Shown in pieces: positions 43,280-50,828 of a DNA stretch of 64,000 nt (the stretch's first letter is position 1; the number at the start of each line of letters is the position of its first letter). The DNA comes from Deltaproteobacteria bacterium. Lineage in GTDB: Bacteria > Myxococcota_A > UBA796 > SXON01. The stretch is taken from positions 24,439 to 88,438 of the forward strand of contig BJHF01000011.1 in the NCBI GenBank assembly GCA_014191855.1, given 5' to 3'. The position numbers and the translations under genes are program-made. Under the pieces are notes generated by a model, which saw nothing but the letters and a program-made list of their open reading frames with translations, made no database searches and was not told the origin of the DNA.

Positions 43280-44500
43280 TCACCGACCGCCCACGAAGGC
43301 CTCCACTTGCGCCGGCCGGTTCACGACCCACTGGTGAAAACAGTCCACCTTCGATTCCCACGTGTCCACGCCCCACGGCCACCGCGGATCGGCCGCAACC
43401 GAGTCGGCGAGGCGGTCGTGGGTATCCAGGATGAACCCTTGCAGGTCGTCGGCGACCATCTGCTCGCTCAGCTCCAGCATGTGGGTCTTCACGTCGGCCC
43501 AGCACGCGGCGTTGTTCATGCACCAGCTCGCGAGGTAGGCGCCAGGGTCGGAGGCGAGGTTGTCGAAGTAGCCGGGCTCGCAGGGGCGTACTTCGTCGGG
43601 CGGGTAGGTGTAGCTGAAGGTTGAATCCGCGCCCCACGGGGAGAGGGTGAGCCGCTCCGTAAGCGGGTCGTAGTAGACGTAGTAGTTGTTGCGATTGTAG
43701 GAGTAGCTGTCGGCGTGGTTCACCACGCGCTCAAGCGCCATGTAGCGGGTGAGCCGATCCCAATCGAATGCGTCGCGGATGTCGGCCTCGTTGCCGGTGG
43801 CGGCGGAGGCACACGCGCGGGCGAGCCCGAATTCGTCGAAGTTGTCTCCCGTCTCCTGGATAGGGTACTGCGCACAGTCAAGGTTGAAGTCGCAGCTTCG
43901 GCACATCTCGTAGAGGCCGCCCTCGCTCTCGGGCCAGTTCGCGTCGATGAAGGTATCGTCCATCGCCTCGACGATCGTGTAGAGCCCATACGGTTCGCCG
44001 TTGAGCGTTACGTTGGCGTACCCGGTGCGCGGCGCCGGGTTCCCCGCCAAGCGCCACGTGCGGTACGCGAGCGTCTCTGCCATCATCGCGCCATCCCAGT
44101 AGTTGCTATCGAGCGTGAGCCGCTCCAGGCCGAACACGCGGGCGCCGGGCTCGAACTCGTCGAACTTCAGCTTCCAGGCGGGCTTGCCGTCGAGCCACTG
44201 GTAGGTGGAGCTGCCCTTGAGGCGCACGCCCACCGGTTCATAACGTTCGCCGCGGAACACCATCGCGCCCGACACGTACTCGCTCGGCAGGCCGGCCAGC
44301 TCGTCGATCGCGGCCTCGCTCAGCTCGATGCCGACGGTGAGCACGCCGGTATCGGCGAAGAACACGCGTTCGTCGTCGATCACCTTCGGGGTGTCGGTGT
44401 GGGGGAGGGGTTCGCTAGCCGCGGGCTCGCTGGCGGCGGAATCGGCGGGGGCGTTGGCCTGTGGCGCGACGCAGGCGGCGAGGAGGAGGAGGGCCGCCAT
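43280..44500 (-). CDS. CotH-kinase-like lipoprotein
   Basis: Extracellular protein with a CotH-type domain. ATG at 44500 gives a lipoprotein signal (MAALLLLAACVAPQ). The 406-residue mature part has VGVRLKGSSTYQWLDGKPAW and LKFDEFEPG, LTLDSNYWDGAMMAETLAYR, NGEPYGLYTIVEAMDD and SPWGADSTFSYTYPPD, all of CotH-kinase type, with Lys/Glu/Asp catalytic candidates. CotH proteins are atypical protein kinases (spore coat in Bacillus); similar lipoproteins occur in myxobacteria. A longer start at 44554 (MRKDRFHPAGD) reads into a repeat and is rejected. Confidence 0.82.
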   Translation of the reverse strand: MAALLLLAACVAPQANAPADSAASEPAASEPLPHTDTPKVIDDERVFFADTGVLTVGIELSEAAIDELAGLPSEYVSGAMVFRGERYEPVGVRLKGSSTYQWLDGKPAWKLKFDEFEPGARVFGLERLTLDSNYWDGAMMAETLAYRTWRLAGNPAPRTGYANVTLNGEPYGLYTIVEAMDDTFIDANWPESEGGLYEMCRSCDFNLDCAQYPIQETGDNFDEFGLARACASAATGNEADIRDAFDWDRLTRYMALERVVNHADSYSYNRNNYYVYYDPLTERLTLSPWGADSTFSYTYPPDEVRPCEPGYFDNLASDPGAYLASWCMNNAACWADVKTHMLELSEQMVADDLQGFILDTHDRLADSVAADPRWPWGVDTWESKVDCFHQWVVNRPAQVEAFVGGR

Positions 44501-44517
44501 GAACGCGCCCTGCAAAG

Positions 44518-44541
44518 GAGCATCCCCTGCTGGGTGAAACC
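44518..44541 (+). repeat. Short repeat copy A of the GGAGCATCCC family
   Basis: Reads GAGCATCCCCTGCTGGGTGA followed by AACC; with the base before it, GGAGCATCCC. It matches copy D on the other strand at 22 of 25 positions by hand alignment. It lies just upstream of the CotH-like gene start. Confidence 0.65.
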
Positions 44542-44550
44542 GATCTTTTC

Positions 44551-44572
44551 GCATCCCCCGCTGAATGAAACC
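44551..44572 (+). repeat. Short repeat copy B of the GGAGCATCCC family
   Basis: GCATCCCCCGCTGAATGAAACC, 10 bases after copy A and in the same orientation. The start is truncated compared with A (no GGA), but the GCATCCC...CTG-ATGAAACC core is kept. Confidence 0.6.
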
Positions 44573-44681
44573 TCCCAAGGTCGAACGCGGCGACGCACCC
44601 GCGTGGACTCGGCCACACTGCAAAAAAACAGGCGTTCGCCTGTTGTTCACCAAGGGGACGGCTGCGCCATCAGACCACCCC

Positions 44682-44704
44682 GTTTCATCCAGGTGAGGAT
44701 GCTC
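44682..44704 (-). repeat. Short repeat copy C of the GGAGCATCCC family, inverted
   Basis: The reverse complement reads GAGCATCCTCACCTGGATGA then AAC, so it has the same core as A and D in the opposite orientation, with one change (CATCCT for CATCCC). Confidence 0.65.
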
Positions 44705-44711
44705 GGGCAAT

Positions 44712-44736
44712 GGTTTCATCCAGATAGGGATGCTCC
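44712..44736 (-). repeat. Short repeat copy D of the GGAGCATCCC family, inverted
   Basis: The reverse complement reads GGAGCATCCCTATCTGGATG followed by AAACC. Only 7 bases from copy C and in the same orientation as C. The pair A/B and the pair C/D are inverted relative to each other, about 110 bases apart. Confidence 0.65.
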
Positions 44737-44805
44737 TTCGACCCCCTACCGCCCCCAGTTCGAGCGCGGCGCTCGGCCCGAGCCGCGAGCTCGCCGCGCC
44801 CCGAA

Positions 44806-45576
44806 CTAACACCCCCCACCCGACACAATCTCCGAGTCGGCCCCCACGCCGATCACGTAAAGATAGGCGCTGCAGCCCTCCTCCCACTCCCAGCCGGCGC
44901 GATCGGGCTCCACGATGGCGCGCACCTCGCCGAACTCAGCCTTGATGCTGGGCACCGGGCCGGCCTGCGTCGGCAACGGAAGCAGGTGGAGGTCGGGCGC
45001 CCCCGTGAAGCAGGCGCGCGCCGCCGCCCACAGCACGTCGCGACCTACGCCCGGAAAATGGAGGGTGTCCGAGCCCCACTCCCACCCCGTGTTCTCGTGC
45101 ATCCAGGCGCCGTTCACCAGGTTCGTGCGCGTATCTTCCGAGCACTCCACCTCCTGCTCCGGATTCTGACACTGGGGCGATTGCGTCGTCACCGGTGCCC
45201 CGACGCGCTCCAGCGAACCCGCCCACGCCTTGAGGCTCGAACACCCCGGTGGCGGCGGAGGCCACGGGAACAGGAACCCATCGAACGCATACCCTTGTTT
45301 GCCCGCGTACCAGACGGGCGCCCACCCGCCGCGGATACCGGCTGCCACTTCGTACCCCTCGGCAGTGCCGGTCACCACGACGGCCTCGCCCCTCGGAATA
45401 TCTGCCAGTTCGGCGGCTTCCTTGCTCGGCGCCGAGCGGAGCGTCAACGATGGCGTCGCGACCACGTAGCGCGCCTGCCCCGGTGGCGGCGTGAGCCCCG
45501 CGTCGGGCTCATCGCCCAAGCCACAACAGCAGGACGCTGCGGCGAACACGGCGCCGGATCCGAGGAATAGCCGCAT
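44806..45576 (-). CDS. SH3-domain lipoprotein
   Basis: 256-residue lipoprotein (MRLFLGSGAVFAAASCCCG, lipobox A-A-S-C). A bacterial SH3 domain follows (YVVATPSLTLRSAPSKEAAE, then VVVTGTAEGYEVAAG and GYAFDGFLFPWP), then a Cys-rich C-terminal domain (CQNPEQEVECSEDTR, ARACFTGAPDL, EEGCSAYLYVIGVGA) of unknown function. ATG at 45576 overlaps the stop of the PH-domain gene (TGATG), so the two are coupled. SH3 domains of this type bind peptidoglycan. Confidence 0.78.
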   Translation of the reverse strand: MRLFLGSGAVFAAASCCCGLGDEPDAGLTPPPGQARYVVATPSLTLRSAPSKEAAELADIPRGEAVVVTGTAEGYEVAAGIRGGWAPVWYAGKQGYAFDGFLFPWPPPPPGCSSLKAWAGSLERVGAPVTTQSPQCQNPEQEVECSEDTRTNLVNGAWMHENTGWEWGSDTLHFPGVGRDVLWAAARACFTGAPDLHLLPLPTQAGPVPSIKAEFGEVRAIVEPDRAGWEWEEGCSAYLYVIGVGADSEIVSGGGC

Positions 45577-46115
45577 CAGACCTCGCCCTCCGGCGGAACC
45601 CCACGGCGCACCGCCAACAAGCCCTCGATCCGCACGAGGCTGTCCCGGATGTCGCGCAACAGCGCGTCGTCTCCCTCCGCCGCCTCCCCCCGCGGCGCCG
45701 CCGTAATCGAGTCGCGACGCGTGATGATCGCGCTCCGGAACGCCGCGGCGCCGACCACCCCCGTGAGCACCGCCGCGGAGCCCGCTGGCCCGCCGCCCGC
45801 CGTTTCCACGCGCAGCGTCGAGAGGCCAAACGTATCGAGAATCGGGCCGTGGTGCAGCGACACATCCTGGATCTTGTCCAGGGGAATGCTCATCTCCTGG
45901 CGAAACCAGATTCCGTGGGTGTAGAGCAGCGCGCGGTCGGTGAGCGTGGCCTGAATCGTGGGGAAGTACGCGTTCGCCCACACCGGGCCGACGAACGCCC
46001 AGATCGGCAGCACGAGGATGCCCACCATCGTTGCGCACAGGATCGCGGCCACCTGGAGCACGAGGTACACCTTGAGCTTCGGGTCGAATTCAGCGGAGAC
46101 TTCGGGGGCGGTCAT
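45576..46115 (-). CDS. bPH_2-type membrane protein
   Basis: 179-residue protein with two N-terminal helices (YLVLQVAAILCATMVGILVL, and WAFVGPVWANAYFP) and a bacterial PH domain whose core is ATLTDRALLYTHGIWFRQEM, IPLDKIQDVSLHHGPI and TLRVETAGGG. The ending (LVRIEGLLAVRRGVPPEGEV) is acidic. bPH_2 proteins are membrane-associated with little known function. Start at ATG 46115; the frame is open upstream but unsupported. Coupled to the SH3 lipoprotein. Confidence 0.8.
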   Translation of the reverse strand: MTAPEVSAEFDPKLKVYLVLQVAAILCATMVGILVLPIWAFVGPVWANAYFPTIQATLTDRALLYTHGIWFRQEMSIPLDKIQDVSLHHGPILDTFGLSTLRVETAGGGPAGSAAVLTGVVGAAAFRSAIITRRDSITAAPRGEAAEGDDALLRDIRDSLVRIEGLLAVRRGVPPEGEV

Positions 46116-46295
46116 GGGATAGCCGGGGTGCGAGCAGTCTATCGCCTTCTGGGCGAGGCCCGCGGCCCCGTTCCCTTCCTCAGGCGCTGCGACCGCGCCG
46201 CTCCGTGCAACCGGGCCGCGCGCATCGCCCATCCCCATCCCATCCCCGCGGCACCAAACTTGCAACACCCCGGGATCGACCTCCCCGGAGCCTCG

Positions 46296-46766
46296 ATGCT
46301 GTTCTTCCTCCTCGCCTGCACGTCCACCGACAGCCTGATGGACGTGCTCGACGATGTCGACGCCGCCGCGGCCGGCATCGACACCCTCGTGAGCGACCAC
46401 GTCTCCGCCGTGACCGCGGCCACGACACTCGACGAGGTCGCCGCCGCCGAGTCGGACTACGCCGCCGCCTGGCCCGCGCAGAAAACCGTGTTCGCCGACG
46501 CGATGGATATGATGGGAAAGTGCGCGATGGATGTGGACGATGGCGTGGCCATGGACGACGCGATGATGGCCATGGACAACATGGATGCCGAAATGACTGC
46601 GCACGGCACCGCGCAGGCGGCCTGCGCCACCGTCGAGGATTGCGTCGCGACTGAAGCGACCCACCAGGCGGCGATGACCATCGAGACCGACACCATCCGC
46701 GCTGGACGCGCCGGCTGGGAGGACGGCACCATGGAGTGCGTGATGGGCGATATGGCAGGGATGTAA
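46296..46766 (+). CDS. Small Met/Asp-rich lipoprotein
   Basis: 156-residue lipoprotein (MLFFLLACTSTDS, lipobox F-L-L-A-C). The mature part is helical and rich in Asp, Ala and Met: residues 65-100 hold MDMMGKCAMDVDDGVAMDDA and MMAMDNMDAEM. Three Cys (GKCAMD, QAACATVEDC) and a His (TEATHQAAM) may form a metal site. The Met-rich pattern resembles copper-chelating periplasmic proteins, which is only an analogy. No family is recognised. It ends directly against the convergent octaheme cytochrome gene. Confidence 0.7.
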   Translation: MLFFLLACTSTDSLMDVLDDVDAAAAGIDTLVSDHVSAVTAATTLDEVAAAESDYAAAWPAQKTVFADAMDMMGKCAMDVDDGVAMDDAMMAMDNMDAEMTAHGTAQAACATVEDCVATEATHQAAMTIETDTIRAGRAGWEDGTMECVMGDMAGM

Positions 46767-48608
46767 CTACAGTCCCGCGATCCACGTCGCGATGTCGCGC
46801 GCCTCGCCCCCGGGCAAACGCTCGGCGGGGTGCCGCTCCCCGGGGACGACGGCCGGACCGTCGCGGAGCAGGGTGACGACGTAGTCCGGGTCGAGGCGGG
46901 CCCCTGCGCCGTCGAGGACGGGGCCCTTCATGGTGCCTGCGCCCCGGCTCATGTGGCAGCTGCCGCAGGCGCGGGCGGTGTACGCGGCGGCTCCCCGCGT
47001 GGCGTCCCCGAGCGCTTCGCCCTCCGTGATCCGCGGGTCGGCGAGGCTGGAGAGGATCCAGTCCGTGAGGAGGTCCGCGTCTGATTCGGAGATGCCCATT
47101 ACTGGCATTCGCGCGCTCTGATCCATGCGAATGGTTACGGGATCCTGGAGGAATCGGAGCAGCCAACCACGCTGCACGCGGGAGCCTTCGCCATCGAGGG
47201 GCACGCCGGCGATGTGGCCGCCCTGCCCACCCAATTCGTGGCACTCCAGGCAGCGGTAACGGTCGACGAGCGCGCCGGCCGGGCCGGCGGGGGGCGTCTG
47301 GGCGGGCGTCGACTGGATCACGTAGTCGCCGGGCAGTGGCGACCGCTTGAGCGAGGCCAACGCGATGCCGACGGCGAGGGCGTCGTCGGGAGAGAGGCCG
47401 CGGTAGGCGGGCATCAGCGAGGGGGTGGCGCCGGGGAGGTCGAAGGCAGTGGGAACGCGCACTTTGGTTGCGATCCATGAGGGGAGATCAGGCATCGCCG
47501 CGCCATCGGCGAGCGGGAGGTCGACCACGCGGCGGCGGCCGAGGTCGTCGAGGGGCATGGCGGCGGGGGCGCGGGGAAGGTCGCCGGCGCGGTGGCAGCC
47601 GGGGCAGCCGTGTTCGATGAACTCGAAGCGGCCGACGGCGGTGAGGTCACGCTTGACCTCGGGGGAGAAGGCGGTCCAGGGCGTCTCCGCGGTGTCGGGT
47701 ACCCACTGCTCCGCGGCATAGGCTACGATATCGGCTGCTTCTTCGGGAGAGAGCCGGAAGCCGGGCATGCGAGTGTGCGGGCGGAGCCGGTGGGTATCGG
47801 TGAGCAGACTGAACATCCAGGCGGGGCTCAGCTTGCTCCCGGCGAGGCTGAGGTCAGGCGCGAAGCCTCCGCCGCGGCCCTCGATGCGGTGGCAGGTGGC
47901 GCAGCGACGTGTCGCAACGAATTTTCGGCCGCGGGCGGGGTCGGGGGCGCCGGCTTCCGCGGCCGGCGTGAGCGCTGGCCCTTCGAGGGAGAACAAGAAC
48001 GCCACGATCGGGTCGATCTCCTCGTCGGGCATCGTGAATTGCGGCATGCGGTGGTCAACGTTGAGGGCGCCGGGGTCGGCGAGCCAGGCGCGGACCCAGG
48101 CGGGCGACACCTTGTCCTGCAGTCCGTCGAGGTCGGGCGCGATCTCGGGCAGCTTGATGCCGGGGATCTCGTGGCAGCCGACGCAGCCGCGCTCGGCGAG
48201 CACGGCGCGACCGCGGCTCAAGGCGGGTGCTCCGGCGAGCGTTGCGGCCTCGTGACAGGTGCCGCACGCCGCCTCGCGCTCGGCCGCCGTGAACAGCGGG
48301 CGCTCCCAGCTCGGGGAGGCGAGGTGGGCGGCGTCCGCGGTGGTCGCCGCACCCTGTCCGCCGTGGCAAACGGTGCATCCGAAGCGCTCTACCGCGTGGA
48401 GGCCGAGCGTATCCCCGGGGTGGTCGGCCGCGTCGTGGCAGGCCTCACACCTGTCTACGACGCCGAGCGCGGCCACGAGCCGCTGCTCCAGCTCCACCGG
48501 GCGCTGTGCGTCGCGATAGAGCACGACGAAAACCATCGCGATCGTCGCGAACAACGAGGTGAAGAACACGACGTGCGTCCAGCGGGGGAGGGGGGCTTCG
48601 TCGTTCAT
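46767..48608 (-). CDS. Membrane-anchored octaheme c-type cytochrome
   Basis: 613-residue protein with one N-terminal transmembrane helix (about 10-32, THVVFFTSLFATIAMVFVVL) and eight CxxCH haem motifs: CEACH (54-58), CTVCH, CGTCH, CVGCH, CATCH, CPGCH, CLECH and CGSCH, in several cytochrome c-type domains ending in M-P-x-F/M-x-x-L methionine candidates (RMPQFTMPDEE, RMPGFRLSPEE, LMPAYRGLSPDD, RMPVMGISESD). Periplasmic multihaem electron carrier, probably the electron acceptor of the cytochrome b/Rieske pair encoded just upstream (13-base gap). Not a NrfA-type reductase, since no CxxCK is present. Confidence 0.92.
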   Translation of the reverse strand: MNDEAPLPRWTHVVFFTSLFATIAMVFVVLYRDAQRPVELEQRLVAALGVVDRCEACHDAADHPGDTLGLHAVERFGCTVCHGGQGAATTADAAHLASPSWERPLFTAAEREAACGTCHEAATLAGAPALSRGRAVLAERGCVGCHEIPGIKLPEIAPDLDGLQDKVSPAWVRAWLADPGALNVDHRMPQFTMPDEEIDPIVAFLFSLEGPALTPAAEAGAPDPARGRKFVATRRCATCHRIEGRGGGFAPDLSLAGSKLSPAWMFSLLTDTHRLRPHTRMPGFRLSPEEAADIVAYAAEQWVPDTAETPWTAFSPEVKRDLTAVGRFEFIEHGCPGCHRAGDLPRAPAAMPLDDLGRRRVVDLPLADGAAMPDLPSWIATKVRVPTAFDLPGATPSLMPAYRGLSPDDALAVGIALASLKRSPLPGDYVIQSTPAQTPPAGPAGALVDRYRCLECHELGGQGGHIAGVPLDGEGSRVQRGWLLRFLQDPVTIRMDQSARMPVMGISESDADLLTDWILSSLADPRITEGEALGDATRGAAAYTARACGSCHMSRGAGTMKGPVLDGAGARLDPDYVVTLLRDGPAVVPGERHPAERLPGGEARDIATWIAGL

Positions 48609-48621
48609 GCCGGCCCGGAGG

Positions 48622-49764
48622 TCATGGCGGCCACCACATGAGCGCCCAGGCGGGGCCGCGGAAGAAGGTGCCGACGACGGTAACCACCATGAAGAACGCG
48701 GCGAAGAACAGAAACACGCTGTTGGCCCAGCGGCGCTCGGGAGGCCAGTAGCGGCCGAGGCCCGCCGTTCTGCGGTCGAGGTAAGGAAGCACGATCAACG
48801 CCCCGATCGCCGCCGCGGGAATGAACACGCCCCCCCAGAAGGCCGAGTAGTGCGCGAGCTCCTGGATGCCGAGGAAGTACCACGGAGCTTTGGCCGGGTT
48901 GGGCGTCCGCGTCGGGTCCGCCAGCGGCTCCAGCGGGGCGTTGAACAGCATCGACGCAGCCAGCAGCAGCGCGACCATCCCTGCGAGCAACGCCAGTTCC
49001 CGGTAGATCAAATGCGGCCACGCGGGCCAGAGCCGCGGCCCCTCCGTCGGCTCCGGCGCGTGCTCCGAGGTGACGAGCCCACCGTCCTTGCGTACCCGAT
49101 ACAGGTGGAACGCCACGATTCCCGTAAGCGCGACCGGCAGCACCACACAATGGAGCACGTAGAACCGCAGCAACGCGGCCTCGCCGACGGTCTGATCGCC
49201 GAGGAGGAGCAGGGCCGCCGCGTCCCCGATCACGGGCACGGAGGCGACCATCTTGGAACCGACGGTCACGGCCCAGAACGCGAGCTGGTCCCAGGGGAGG
49301 AGGTAGCCGGTGAAGGAGAGGCCGAGCGTGAGGACGGCGAGGCCCACCCCGGCCACCCAATTGGCCTCCCGCGGAGCCTTGTATCCGCCCGTGAGGTACA
49401 CGCGCCCAAGGTGTAGGAGCACGATGGCGACCATCGCGTGGGCGCCCCATCGGTGCAGGTTCCGCGTTACGACGCCGTACGGGACGACGAACTCGAGATC
49501 GCCCATCGAGCGCCACGCCGCGTCGGGATGGGGGATGTAGTAGAACATCAGGTACACACCGGTCAAAACCAGGGAACCGTAGAGGAACAGCGACAGGAGC
49601 CCGAGGCCCCACGTGGCGGCGAGCCGAAGGCTCGCGGGGCGCACCTTCGGCGCGTGCAGGTGCAACAGGAACGACGAGCGCATCGCGAGCAGCGCCTTAC
49701 GTTCGTCGGCGGGCCAGCCCACTCGAAACACCGAGTCGCGAATACGCTGGAAGAAGGCGCGCAT
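48622..49764 (-). CDS. Cytochrome b (bc-complex type, fused b6/subunit IV)
   Basis: 380-residue quinol-oxidising cytochrome b. The helices carry haem-ligand His pairs (NLHRWGAHAMVAIVLLHLGRVY and RFYVLHCVVLPVALTGIVAFHLYR) and the b6 motif GYLLPWDQLAFWAVTVG. In the subunit IV-like part the usual Qo-site PEWY is A-P-W-Y (TPNPAKAPWYFLGIQELAHY), a form seen in some deltaproteobacterial complexes (recalled). ATG at 49764 (MRAFFQRIRDSVF). It follows the Rieske gene by 8 bases and leads to the octaheme cytochrome. Confidence 0.92.
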   Translation of the reverse strand: MRAFFQRIRDSVFRVGWPADERKALLAMRSSFLLHLHAPKVRPASLRLAATWGLGLLSLFLYGSLVLTGVYLMFYYIPHPDAAWRSMGDLEFVVPYGVVTRNLHRWGAHAMVAIVLLHLGRVYLTGGYKAPREANWVAGVGLAVLTLGLSFTGYLLPWDQLAFWAVTVGSKMVASVPVIGDAAALLLLGDQTVGEAALLRFYVLHCVVLPVALTGIVAFHLYRVRKDGGLVTSEHAPEPTEGPRLWPAWPHLIYRELALLAGMVALLLAASMLFNAPLEPLADPTRTPNPAKAPWYFLGIQELAHYSAFWGGVFIPAAAIGALIVLPYLDRRTAGLGRYWPPERRWANSVFLFFAAFFMVVTVVGTFFRGPAWALMWWPP

Positions 49765-49772
49765 GGCCGCGC

Positions 49773-50225
49773 TCAACCCAGCTTCAGGCGGTCGTCGGGG
49801 TCCACCTCCACGTCCGTGTCCACCACCACGCGGCCGCGGCGATCTTCCTCCACCTGTACGTAGCGCAGGGATCGAGGCGCCGGCCCACCGGTAACCTCCC
49901 CTTTCGCGTTGTAGCGGCTCCCGTGGCAGGGGCAGAGGAAGCCCTCGCCGTCGCGCCGCACCGTGCAGCCGAGGTGCGTGCACACCGCCGACATCGCGCC
50001 CAGACCCGCGTCGTCATGTACGACAAAGACCCGCGCCGCTTCGGCGTAGGTGACCGCGCCGCGGGGGAAGCGCCCGCGCTCCCCGAGCGTGGTTTTGGAG
50101 GGCGGCCCGTACGACACTGGCGCGCGTGCAAAGCGAAGGGTCGCCCAGGCGGACTGCGCGAGCAGCACGCCGGCGCCGCTCAAGCCGAGGGCGCGCAGGA
50201 ACGAGCGCCGGCCCACCCCCGCCAA
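49773..50225 (-). CDS. Rieske [2Fe-2S] protein with Tat signal
   Basis: 150-residue subunit of the bc complex. The N-terminus holds a twin-arginine motif (G-R-R-S-F-L-R-A-L) and a hydrophobic stretch ([13 protein letters not shown]). Cluster ligands C-T-H-L-G-C (with His) and C-P-C-H-G are in [20 protein letters not shown] and [14 protein letters not shown], the two Rieske boxes. I use a TTG at 50225 beside the cupredoxin stop; a GTG at 50216 ([10 protein letters not shown]) is the alternative. Electrons go from cytochrome b through this protein. Confidence 0.92.
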   Translation of the reverse strand: MAGVGRRSFLRALGLSGAGVLLAQSAWATLRFARAPVSYGPPSKTTLGERGRFPRGAVTYAEAARVFVVHDDAGLGAMSAVCTHLGCTVRRDGEGFLCPCHGSRYNAKGEVTGGPAPRSLRYVQVEEDRRGRVVVDTDVEVDPDDRLKLG

Positions 50226-50227
50226 GG

Positions 50228-50800
50228 CTACTTCGCCCCGAGCGGGAACGTCAGCGTGGTCGTTCCGCCCGCCGTCACGTGGATCGACTGGTCGGGAGAA
50301 GCAAGCTTCTCGCTCCACACGCCGAGGGTGTAGTCCCCGGCGGGAAGCCCCTCGATCGCGAACGCGCCCTTGGTGTCGGAGAGGCCGAAGCGCGCGGTGT
50401 CGAGCACCACAATGTACGCGATCATGTCGTCGTGCACCTTGCAGAGCTGCCGGTACATCCCCGTTTTCTGGAAGGTGTAGCTCCGGCTCTCGCCGGTTGG
50501 CCAGGTGCCGAGATCGTACTTCTCGCCATCCAGCGTGAACACGCTGTGGCCCACCGGGTCGGAGTTCGTGAATTGTACGGTCCAACCCTTCTGGATCGGC
50601 AATACACGTGGGAGGAAAATCAGTCCGTTCTGGTCCATCTTCACGGTCTTTGCGGTCGTTGCGCCTTTGTCGCCACCCTTCACGTACACCACGGCGTTGG
50701 GCAGGTTCTTCGCCGCGGCTGCCGTAACGGTGCCGGCCACCCGCCCGGTGTCACCGGCGAAGGCGGTCGCGACGAGCAGGCTGAGAATCCAAGTGGTCAC
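50228..50800 (-). CDS. Amicyanin-like cupredoxin with C-terminal carboxypeptidase-regulatory-like segment
   Basis: 190-residue exported protein (GTG at 50800, signal [16 protein letters not shown]). A blue-copper domain has putative ligands His85 (VGHSVF), Cys120, His123 and Met126 (C-K-V-H-D-D-M), the amicyanin/pseudoazurin spacing C-x2-H-x2-M. A C-terminal domain (about 140-190, [20 protein letters not shown]) resembles carboxypeptidase regulatory domains. It should be a periplasmic electron carrier between the Rieske/cytochrome b complex and the porin-cytochrome upstream in the same message. Confidence 0.85.
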   Translation of the reverse strand: MTTWILSLLVATAFAGDTGRVAGTVTAAAAKNLPNAVVYVKGGDKGATTAKTVKMDQNGLIFLPRVLPIQKGWTVQFTNSDPVGHSVFTLDGEKYDLGTWPTGESRSYTFQKTGMYRQLCKVHDDMIAYIVVLDTARFGLSDTKGAFAIEGLPAGDYTLGVWSEKLASPDQSIHVTAGGTTTLTFPLGAK

Positions 50801-50828
50801 GGGAGCCCCCGATGTGCAGAGAAGCGGT

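Larger units (their letters stand above)
44501..44805. other. 305-base gene-free segment carrying four short inverted repeats
   Basis: Between the CotH-like gene start and the end of the SH3 lipoprotein gene. It contains two copies of a GGAGCATCCC-N-CTGG-TGAAACC type element in one orientation and two in the opposite one, listed separately. It also contains a run of seven A (near 44624) and no recognised gene. Promoters of the CotH-like gene must lie here. Confidence 0.6.

Noticed and set aside
44501..44554. Extended start of the CotH-like gene (MRKDRFHPAGD...)
   Set aside because: The extra residues are encoded by the short repeats and precede the signal sequence; the ATG at 44500 gives a proper lipoprotein signal.
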